5,435 nt of DNA. It comes from an uncultured Bacilli bacterium. Its GTDB lineage: Bacteria; Bacillota_I; Bacilli_A; RF39; UBA660. The stretch lies in contig CANPXQ010000066.1 in NCBI GenBank assembly GCA_947586295.1, positions 1 to 5,435 of the forward strand. The letters are read 5' to 3'. The position numbers were made by a program, and so were the translations under genes. Under the pieces are notes generated by a model. The model made no database searches. It saw nothing but the letters and a program-made list of their open reading frames with translations, and was not told the origin of the DNA. Positions within the stretch are counted from its first letter, which is position 1, and each line of letters starts with the position of its first letter. This document shows, piece after piece, positions 1-5,352 of the stretch.

Positions 1-12
1 TTAGAAGAAATG

Positions 13-60
13 AAAATAAACTAAGTTTTTCGCTTAGTCTATTTTACTTTATTTAATTTT
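13..60 (+). terminator. AT-rich hairpin, probable terminator of an upstream gene
   Basis: The arms at 13-25 (AAAATAAACTAAG) and 33-45 (CTTAGTCTATTTT) pair over 13 positions with a single A-C mismatch, around the 7-nt loop TTTTTCG. A T-rich tract follows to position 60. The innermost six pairs (ACTAAG/CTTAGT) are perfect. The stem is AT-rich and the tail is interrupted by A and C, so it is a weak intrinsic terminator at best. Because the outer stem is A-rich on the left and T-rich on the right it could act in either direction. In frame 1 a TAA lies at 22-24 inside the left arm, which would fit the end of an upstream gene, but only seven codons of it would be visible. Confidence 0.5.
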
Positions 61-108
61 TAGCTGTGAATTGTAACATTAATTAGCTTTTTTCTTTTGG
101 ATAAATAT

Positions 109-136
109 TGTTAAAAAATAGACTATATGTTAAAAT
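109..136 (+). promoter_or_regulatory. Candidate sigma-A promoter with extended -10 for the surface-protein gene
   Basis: TTGTTA (109-114) is separated by 16 nt from TAAAAT (131-136), a five-of-six match to TATAAT. The -10 box is preceded by TG at 128-129 with one base between, the extended -10 arrangement that compensates for a poor -35. A start about 7 nt downstream, near 143, would leave a leader of roughly 19 nt containing the Shine-Dalgarno site. In DNA this AT-rich, promoter-like hexamers arise easily by chance, so this is a candidate only. Confidence 0.4.
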
Positions 137-149
137 ATTAAAAGATAAT

Positions 150-155
150 AGAGGA
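150..155 (+). promoter_or_regulatory. Ribosome binding site that decides the start of the large CDS
   Basis: AGAGGA at 150-155 lies 6 nt before the ATG at 162. The reading frame stays open upstream to a TTG at 108, which would add 18 residues. That TTG has no Shine-Dalgarno match in front of it and the extra residues would put a charged extension before the signal peptide. If the promoter at 109-136 is real, the TTG would also not be transcribed. The ATG at 162 is therefore preferred. Confidence 0.75.
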
Positions 156-161
156 TCTCAT

Positions 162-257
162 ATGAATAAAGGTTTAGAATTTTTAAAGAAAAATTATAAA
201 TTAACTCTTTTTTTAATTGCTATTATTATTTTTTTAACTATATTTATTGTTTATGCA
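162..257 (+). other. N-terminal signal peptide or membrane anchor of the large protein
   Basis: Residues 1-13 include Lys3, Lys9, Lys10 and Lys13. Residues 14-32 are almost entirely Leu, Ile, Phe, Val, Ala and Thr, ending VYA before Ile-Pro-Asp. Val at -3 and Ala at -1 satisfy the signal peptidase I rule, so cleavage after Ala32 would release the mature N-terminus just before the catalytic domain. If it is not cleaved, the protein would be membrane-bound at both ends before sortase processing. No YSIRK-type motif is seen. Confidence 0.8.
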
Positions 258-3200
258 ATTCCTGATGAAACAGATCGCATCCATTTTTTAAATGTTGGCT
301 CTGCTGATGCTATTATCATTGAAAGTAATGGTCATTATGGAATAGTTGATGCTGCCAATCCATCGCCTAATCACGCAAGTCATGGCTATACAAGTAATAA
401 AGATAATGGCATAAAAGTAATTAATTATTTAAAAGATTTGGGAGCTAAAAATTTAGAATTTGTCATTGGAACCCATAGCCATTCTGATCATATTGGAGGC
501 ATTCCTGATGTTGCAGATGGCGTTAATTCCGAAGGTCAAAGTTTTGTTAATTCAAATACAACTTATATATATAAAACATATACTTGGATAAGTAAAGAGG
601 AAGGCGTTGGCTACAAATATGACAATCAAGGTTTTTACAATGAAGCCGTTAATGCCATGAATAAAAAGAATGCTAATATGTTAGAGACTACCTCTCATAG
701 TAGTAGTGCTTTAAGTAAGTTAATGAATGGTGCTAAATTTGTTGATAATACTGAAGATGTTACTGATTATATTGAATTTACTTTTTATGATTATAATATA
801 AAAGTATTTAATTTATATAATGTTGATACTACGGGAGAAAATGTCAATTCTTTAGTTACTTTAGTAACTAAAGACGACAAAAAAGTTTTATTAATGGCTG
901 ATATGGATCATGTAAAAAGTACCGAACAAAAAATTACAAAATATATTGGTAACGTAGATCTTTTAAAAATTGGGCACCACGGGTACAATGCAACAAGTTA
1001 TGGTTTAATGGATAATACTTCGCCAACTTATGCAATTTTTTCAAATAGCAAAGCTATTGATATTTATAAAAATGCCGCAATTCCTATTGCTTACTTTAGG
1101 TCAATTGGAACTAAACTTTATCGTACTGGCGATTACAATAGTGTTATCATTGCCACTATTTCGAGTAATATTACTATTACAGCTGATGATAAAAAGGCAG
1201 TTAGTGAGATAACTGATCAGCCTGAAATTGGTTGGCACCAAGGTTTTGACCAAACCGATTCAATAGTTTGGGCATATATTAGTGATGAACATAAGTTAAC
1301 ATATAAATGGAACTATCTTACTTCTGCAGGAAAGAAACATTGGTATTATTTTGACCAGAGAGGTATAATGCAACTTGGCTGGCTTGAACTTTCTGATGGA
1401 ACGTATTATTTAGCTGAAACTACTCCATCTGATAATAGTTATGATCGTGGTACAATGCTTACTGGTTGGCAAAAATTAACTCGCAACGGCCATACTAATT
1501 GGTATTATTTTGCTAAATGGAAAGATAGTACTCATAGTAATGTAGATGGTTATGAAGAAGGTCAAATGATAACTGGCTGGCATTATATTTCCGATGATTA
1601 TTGGGACGATGGTTGGTATTATTTTAAAAGTGATAATGATAATATTCAAAATTTTCAAAAAGGAGCTATGGTCAATAATGGTTGGTATGTCATAGAGGAT
1701 GAAGAAAATCCAGGGACTATGGTTGGTTACTATTTAGAAAGTTCCGGAATATATAAATATAAAAAAGATACAAATGCCCCAACGGTTAGTGTTACTGGTA
1801 ATACTACAACTCCTTCAAAAACTATTACTTTAAAGATTCAAACAGCATATGATTGCTCTAATGAAGGTGTTGATTGTATCGGTTTAGATGAAGAACCATA
1901 TAGCTTTGATGGTGGATTGCATTGGCAAAGCAGTAATCAAAAGACTTTTACCGAAAATGGTCCTGTAAATATCTGGGTAAGAGATAAAGCTGGTAATACT
2001 AAAAAAATTGTTGAAAACATCACTAGCATTGTTAATGAAGGACCAATTATTACTGATGTAACAGGTAATAGAGATAATTGGGATAAATCTAATGTTACTT
2101 TAGTTATAAATGCTAAAAGTAATGGAGCTGCCTTACATAATACAGCTTATAGTTTTGACGATGGCTTACATTGGCAAAGTGATAATAAAAAAACTTATAC
2201 AGAAAATACTAGTGATATAAAAATTAAAGTAAGAGACATTTTTGGCAACGCAACAAGTTATTCTCAAACTATAAATATAACAAAAATAAAAAGAGTTACA
2301 GGTATTATTATAAAAGATGAAATAAGTAAAAAAGAATATATCAAGAATAGTGAAAGTTTAAACTTAGATAATGGAACTATTTCGGTAAAATATAATGATG
2401 GAAGTAGTGAAACCGTAAGTATTACTGAAAATATGGTATCGGGATTTAGTAATGGAACACTAGGGCGAAAAAAAATTACGGTATCTTATACTGAACCAGA
2501 AACGAGTAAAAAATTTACAGCATCATTCTATGTAACAATTATTGCTAAAGAAGTTGATAGTATTGCGATGGGCAATTTACCTACTAAAAAATCATATGTT
2601 AAAGATTCAAATGAAGAATTAGATTTATCAGGAGGAAGTATTATTGTTACTTATAATGATGATTCTAGAGAAACAATTACTTTACCAAATGCTGATGTTA
2701 CTCATAGTGGTTTTGATAAAAGTGAAGTTGGTAAAAATAGAATAACTTTAACTTATGAAAATCATAGTACAACCTTTGAAGTAGATATTATTGAAAAAAC
2801 TGTAACCGAAATTAAAGTTACTACTTTACCTACTAAAAAGACTTATATTCAAAATTATGAAAATGAATTAATATTAACTGGTGGAAAATTAAGAGTTACT
2901 TATAATGATGGAACAACGAGTATTATTGATTTAGACTCTGAAGATGTTAGTACTAGTGACTTTAATAATACTAAAATAGGTACTAATACCATTACTGTTA
3001 CTTATAAAAATGTTTCAACTACTTTTGATGTAGAAATAATTGGTAAATCTATTGTTAATATTAAATTAACTCATGATTTAAATAAAATGGATTATATTGA
3101 AAGTTATGAAGATCTTGATTTAACTGGTGGAGAATTAACCGTTACTTATGATGATGAATCTAAGCAAGTTATTCATTTACCTAATGAAGCTGTAAAATAT

Positions 3201-5168
3201 AGTGGATTTAATAATAAAACAGTTGGTGATTCGACAATTACTCTAACTTATGAAGGACATACAACAACATTTAATGTTCATATTATTGCTAAAAGTATTG
3301 TTAGTATTGCCATGGATTCCCTACCTATTAAAACTACCTATATAAAAAATTCATCCGAAACTTTGGATTTAAAAGGTGCAAGATTAAGAATTAATTATAA
3401 TAACAATACTTATGGAGTAATTGATTTACCAAATAATTTAGTTACAACCTCAGCTCTAGATAATAAAACTACTGGCGAAAAAACCATAACAGTTACTTAT
3501 AAAAATAATCAAACTAGTTTTAAAATTAATGTTATTGAAGAAACTTTAAAAGTAATTAGTATAAAAGTTATAACTTTACCAACTAAAAAAAATTATATTC
3601 AAAATTTTGAAAATGAATTAAAGTTAGATGGCGGAGTTTTACAAGTAACTTATGAAAATAATATTACTCGTAATATAAGTTTAACTTCCGAAGATATCAA
3701 AACAGAAGGATTTAATAATACTAAAATAGGTCTTAATACTATTAAAGTAATATATGAAGGAAAAGAGACAACATTTGATATTCAAATAGTTTCTAAAAGT
3801 ATAACAGGCATTTCTTTAACAACTAATCCTCAAAAAATGGAATATATTCAAAATTATGAAAATTTAGATTTAACTGGTGGTATATTAACAGTAAATTATA
3901 ATGATAATAGTCATGATACTATTAATTTACCAAATGCTGATGTTACTCATAGTGGGTTCAGTAATAAATCATTAGGGGCAAATAGAATTACTTTAAGTTA
4001 TAAAGGATTTACTGTTAGTTTCAACGTTCAAATTATTTCTAAGAGTGTAACAGGTATAAGTATAGCACAAGAGCCATTGAAAAAAGTATATATTCAAAGT
4101 AGTAAAGAAGAATTAGACTTGTATGGCGGAATTATAAAGGTTAATTATAATGATAATACTTCATCTAACATAAGTATGCAAAATTCTAAAATTACGACAA
4201 GTGGTTTCACTACTGCCTCTTTAGGAGAAAAAACTATTAAAGTTAGTTATGAAGGATTTGAAGCAACTTTCAAAGTAACTGTTGTGGCTAAAGAAGTTAT
4301 TAAAATAGAAATAACTAAATTACCAAATAAATTAAAATATATTCAAAAATTAGAAGAATTAGATTTAGATGGTGGTGAAGTATTAATTACTTTTGTTGAT
4401 GGTTCTACCAATAAAATGAGTTTAACTAATAAAGCCATTACGAAAACTGGTTTTGATAATAATGAACTTGGTAAAAAAACAATTGTTATTAGTTATGAAG
4501 GTGTAAAGACTAGTTTTGAAATTGAAATAATTGATAAAAGAGCAACTAAAATAGAAGTGACAAAAATGCCATTAAAAACCATGTATATTGAAAATTATGA
4601 AGAATTGGATTTAGAAGGTGGCGTCTTAACAGTTACATATCATGATGGCACTACCGATAATATTAGTTTAACTAATAGCAAAGTAAAAGTAACAGGATTT
4701 AATAATAAAGTGGTTGGAAAAAATACCTTAACAGTTACTTATGAAGACTTAACTACTAATTTTACCATGGAAATAATTCCTAAGAGTATTGTAAAAATTG
4801 AAATTTCTCATGCTATAACTAAAGTTGATTATTTATTAAATGTTGAACAATTTAATGCATCCGGTGGCATTTTAAAAGTTTATTATAATGATGATACTTA
4901 TGAAGAAATAGATATGACGGATTCACGGATTGAATATATCGGTTTTGATAATACAATTTTAGGAGAACAAACAATTACCTTAAAATATGCCGGATTTGAA
5001 ACAAAATTTGATATTAAGGTTTACCATGATGAAAAAGGAGATCGCGGTGATAATCCAAAGACAGGATTTAATATGGAGAGGGGTATTATTTTAATAACTA
5101 GTCTACTTTTAATTGGTTTTGGTTCTTATATGTATTTGAAAAAATATAAAAAATTATTTAAGATATAA
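162..5168 (+). CDS. Sortase-anchored MBL-fold hydrolase (Pce/ComEC-like) with GW cell-wall repeats and 11 Ig-like repeats
   Basis: This 1668-aa surface protein probably hydrolyses a phosphoester outside the cell. Residues 1-13 are basic and 14-32 hydrophobic, ending VYA, a possible signal peptidase site. The MBL domain (about 36-350) opens IHFLNVGSADAIIIESNGHY, as in Pce and ComEC, and carries HSHSDHIGG (105-113), NSL (229-231), AD at 246-247 and GHHG (271-274). These give the usual dizinc ligands H105, H107, D109, H110, D247 and H272 or H273. Five aromatic GW repeats (380-535), two YSFDxGLHWQS Ig modules (536-710) and eleven Big_3-type repeats (712-1621) follow. The end is NPKTG (1631-1635), a hydrophobic stretch (1641-1659) and a Lys-rich tail, a sortase signal. 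MBL plus GW repeats is the layout of pneumococcal phosphorylcholine esterase Pce/CbpE, which lacks an Ig stalk and sortase motif as I recall it. Phosphorylcholine removal from teichoic acid is thus a leading hypothesis; a ComEC-like nuclease or another phosphodiesterase remains possible. The architecture is well supported, the substrate is inferred. No partner gene lies close enough to suggest an operon. Confidence 0.93.
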   Translation: MNKGLEFLKKNYKLTLFLIAIIIFLTIFIVYAIPDETDRIHFLNVGSADAIIIESNGHYGIVDAANPSPNHASHGYTSNKDNGIKVINYLKDLGAKNLEFVIGTHSHSDHIGGIPDVADGVNSEGQSFVNSNTTYIYKTYTWISKEEGVGYKYDNQGFYNEAVNAMNKKNANMLETTSHSSSALSKLMNGAKFVDNTEDVTDYIEFTFYDYNIKVFNLYNVDTTGENVNSLVTLVTKDDKKVLLMADMDHVKSTEQKITKYIGNVDLLKIGHHGYNATSYGLMDNTSPTYAIFSNSKAIDIYKNAAIPIAYFRSIGTKLYRTGDYNSVIIATISSNITITADDKKAVSEITDQPEIGWHQGFDQTDSIVWAYISDEHKLTYKWNYLTSAGKKHWYYFDQRGIMQLGWLELSDGTYYLAETTPSDNSYDRGTMLTGWQKLTRNGHTNWYYFAKWKDSTHSNVDGYEEGQMITGWHYISDDYWDDGWYYFKSDNDNIQNFQKGAMVNNGWYVIEDEENPGTMVGYYLESSGIYKYKKDTNAPTVSVTGNTTTPSKTITLKIQTAYDCSNEGVDCIGLDEEPYSFDGGLHWQSSNQKTFTENGPVNIWVRDKAGNTKKIVENITSIVNEGPIITDVTGNRDNWDKSNVTLVINAKSNGAALHNTAYSFDDGLHWQSDNKKTYTENTSDIKIKVRDIFGNATSYSQTINITKIKRVTGIIIKDEISKKEYIKNSESLNLDNGTISVKYNDGSSETVSITENMVSGFSNGTLGRKKITVSYTEPETSKKFTASFYVTIIAKEVDSIAMGNLPTKKSYVKDSNEELDLSGGSIIVTYNDDSRETITLPNADVTHSGFDKSEVGKNRITLTYENHSTTFEVDIIEKTVTEIKVTTLPTKKTYIQNYENELILTGGKLRVTYNDGTTSIIDLDSEDVSTSDFNNTKIGTNTITVTYKNVSTTFDVEIIGKSIVNIKLTHDLNKMDYIESYEDLDLTGGELTVTYDDESKQVIHLPNEAVKYSGFNNKTVGDSTITLTYEGHTTTFNVHIIAKSIVSIAMDSLPIKTTYIKNSSETLDLKGARLRINYNNNTYGVIDLPNNLVTTSALDNKTTGEKTITVTYKNNQTSFKINVIEETLKVISIKVITLPTKKNYIQNFENELKLDGGVLQVTYENNITRNISLTSEDIKTEGFNNTKIGLNTIKVIYEGKETTFDIQIVSKSITGISLTTNPQKMEYIQNYENLDLTGGILTVNYNDNSHDTINLPNADVTHSGFSNKSLGANRITLSYKGFTVSFNVQIISKSVTGISIAQEPLKKVYIQSSKEELDLYGGIIKVNYNDNTSSNISMQNSKITTSGFTTASLGEKTIKVSYEGFEATFKVTVVAKEVIKIEITKLPNKLKYIQKLEELDLDGGEVLITFVDGSTNKMSLTNKAITKTGFDNNELGKKTIVISYEGVKTSFEIEIIDKRATKIEVTKMPLKTMYIENYEELDLEGGVLTVTYHDGTTDNISLTNSKVKVTGFNNKVVGKNTLTVTYEDLTTNFTMEIIPKSIVKIEISHAITKVDYLLNVEQFNASGGILKVYYNDDTYEEIDMTDSRIEYIGFDNTILGEQTITLKYAGFETKFDIKVYHDEKGDRGDNPKTGFNMERGIILITSLLLIGFGSYMYLKKYKKLFKI
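267..1211 (+). other. Metallo-beta-lactamase-fold catalytic domain
   Basis: Covers about residues 36-350. The first strand and turn (40-64) resemble ComEC/Pce domains, with Asp49 at the position of Asp in the ComEC G-x-G-D turn and Asp63 in IVDA at that of the LIDaG motif. The signature H105-S-H107-S-D109-H110-IGG is complete. The NSL motif at 229-231 corresponds to the N-x-SL found before the second metal region in ComEC and Pce. LLMADMDH (243-250) supplies the bridging Asp247, and LLKIGHHGYN supplies H272-H273. RTGDYNSVII (321-330) matches the closing strands of the family. The domain appears catalytically intact. I could not confidently assign the additional ligand usually found between the HxHxDH motif and the bridging Asp. 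Confidence 0.88.
1299..1766 (+). repeat. Five degenerate GW cell-wall/choline-binding-type repeats
   Basis: Residues 380-535 repeat the pattern WYYF, then a turn with Gly, then GW. WYYF-type motifs occur at 394-397, 447-450 and 485-488, with weaker TYYL and GYYL versions near 414 and 522-525. GW pairs end at W407, W436, W473 and W508. Units are about 23 to 37 residues, longer than the roughly 20-residue canonical choline-binding repeat, because of polar insertions rich in Asp, Ser and Asn between the aromatic strands. In streptococci such repeats bind phosphorylcholine on teichoic acids; related repeats in glucosyltransferases and clostridial toxins bind glycans. Which ligand applies here cannot be read from the sequence. 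Confidence 0.82.
1767..2291 (+). repeat. Two tandem Ig-like modules with YSFDxGLHWQS signature
   Basis: Residues 536-626 and 627-710 share a plan: a P-x-(V/I)-x-x-(V/D)-x-G-N opening region, then YSFDxGLHWQSxNxKTxTEN, then a basic or polar strand ending VRDxxGN. This looks like the Ig-like fold found in many Firmicute surface proteins, where the last strand is often V-(R/K)-D-x-x-G-N. The first copy has an insertion with the only two cysteines of the protein (C565 and C572); the second lacks it. The modules join the GW repeats to the Big_3 stalk. Confidence 0.75.
2681..2710 (+). repeat. 30-nt exact direct repeat, copy 1 (Ig repeat 2)
   Basis: This 30-nt stretch is identical to 3926-3955, 1245 nt downstream, in Ig repeat 7. 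It encodes LPNADVTHSG in both places. The flanking bases differ, and most other repeat pairs match only over shorter runs. Confidence 0.9.
3926..3955 (+). repeat. 30-nt exact direct repeat, copy 2 (Ig repeat 7)
   Basis: Second copy of the 30-nt identity with 2681-2710. It sits in the middle of Ig repeat 7, whose first half is closer to repeat 4, so it may mark a recombination or gene-conversion tract. Confidence 0.9.
5052..5165 (+). other. C-terminal sortase sorting signal (NPKTG variant)
   Basis: Residues 1631-1635 are NPKTG, followed by a short polar link (FNMER), a hydrophobic segment at 1641-1659 (GIILITSLLLIGFGSYMYL) and the tail KKYKKLFKI. This is the three-part cell wall sorting signal, with Asn in place of the first Leu of LPXTG. 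Sortase would cut between Thr1634 and Gly1635 and link the protein to peptidoglycan. Only about nine residues separate the last Ig repeat from the motif, so the Ig rod itself must cross the wall. Confidence 0.85.
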
Positions 5169-5169
5169 A

Positions 5170-5226
5170 AGCTTAATATTTGATATTTACTATAAAGATT
5201 ATTCAAATTTTAAGTTCTTTTCTTTT
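5170..5226 (+). terminator. Probable intrinsic terminator of the surface-protein gene
   Basis: The arms CTTAATATTTGA (5172-5183) and TCAAATTTTAAG (5203-5214) pair over 12 positions with one T-T mismatch. A G-T and an A-T pair can extend the base. The 19-nt loop can itself fold as TTTA/TAAA (5186-5189 with 5193-5196). The T-rich run TTCTTTTCTTTT follows directly at 5215-5226. The hairpin starts 3 nt after the stop codon. It is AT-rich and so weaker than a standard terminator, but position and tail fit well. Confidence 0.55.
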
Positions 5227-5254
5227 ATAAAAATTTGTATTTTAAAAAGAATTA

Positions 5255-5283
5255 TTGCTTTAAATCATAAAGTATATTAAAAT
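5255..5283 (+). promoter_or_regulatory. Weak candidate promoter for the downstream gene
   Basis: TTGCTT (5255-5260), a 17-nt spacer and TAAAAT (5278-5283) have sigma-A-like geometry, but the -35 box matches only TTG. A second -10-like run, TATATAAAT, begins at 5290 without a good -35. A promoter somewhere here is plausible because the preceding gene appears to end in a terminator. The exact boxes are uncertain. Confidence 0.25.
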
Positions 5284-5311
5284 TGTGACTATATAAATGA
5301 AGTGAAATTAA

Positions 5312-5338
5312 TTTTCAATACCAATAACTTATTGAAAA
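5312..5338 (+). promoter_or_regulatory. Perfect 9-bp inverted repeat before the RBS of the downstream gene
   Basis: TTTTCAATA (5312-5320) and TATTGAAAA (5330-5338) are exact reverse complements around a 9-nt spacer. The right arm ends one base before the Shine-Dalgarno AAAGGAG (5340-5346). No T-tract follows, so it is not an intrinsic terminator. It could be an operator for a dimeric regulator or a leader hairpin that affects translation. No known operator or riboswitch consensus is recognised. Confidence 0.4.
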
Positions 5339-5352
5339 CAAAGGAGCTTATC

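Larger units (their letters stand above)
2295..5024 (+). repeat. Eleven tandem Big_3-type bacterial Ig-like repeats (stalk)
   Basis: The repeats begin at residues 712, 798, 881, 964, 1046, 1131, 1214, 1296, 1379, 1461 and 1543; the last ends near 1621. Each is 79-86 residues, about 250 bp. The shared plan is I-x-I near the start, K-x-x-Y(I/V), ELDLxGG, a V-x-Y-x-D-x-(S/T) strand, SGF-N/D-N-x-x-x-G-x-x-T-I-T-V-x-Y, and TxFxVxIIxKS at the end. This matches the Big_3 class of bacterial Ig-like domains (Pfam PF07523, by pattern only). No Trp or Cys occurs in this region. The array probably forms an extended rod that lifts the catalytic and wall-binding domains away from the sortase-anchored end. 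Repeats 1 and 11 are the most divergent. Confidence 0.88.

Noticed and set aside
1..24. Possible last seven codons of an upstream gene in frame 1, ending TAA at 22-24 (LEEMKIN).
   Set aside because: Seven codons are too few to tell a real C-terminus from chance. The terminator-like hairpin at 13-45 is compatible with it but does not prove the frame.
62..98. Second terminator-like element: AGCTG (62-66) paired with TAGCT (84-88), followed by a T-rich run to 98.
   Set aside because: Only five pairs, one of them G-T, around a 17-nt loop. The T-run is notable but the stem is too weak to call.
267..1211. The MBL domain as part of a ComEC DNA-uptake protein.
   Set aside because: ComEC places its MBL domain after a multi-pass membrane channel. 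Here only one N-terminal hydrophobic segment precedes it, and the rest is a surface-protein layout.
1030..1212. 60-codon open frame on the + strand in another frame.
   Set aside because: It lies wholly inside the MBL domain coding region, has no ribosome binding site of note, and its Leu/Ile-rich product is what AT-rich out-of-frame reading gives.
1476..1658. 60-codon open frame on the - strand.
   Set aside because: It is antisense to the GW repeats; its Ile-rich product reflects the repeated Tyr, Asn and Asp codons on the other strand. No supporting start signal was seen.
2295..5024. Regular spacing of about 250 bp, considered as a CRISPR array or other DNA-level repeat.
   Set aside because: The period is far too long for CRISPR, the reading frame is open throughout, and the conservation follows protein positions. 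It is a protein domain array.
5220..5251. Second hairpin after the large gene: TTCTTTT (5220-5226) with AAAAGAA (5245-5251) and a further three pairs inside.
   Set aside because: It competes with the T-tail of the better terminator at 5170-5226 and consists almost only of A-T pairs with internal mismatches.
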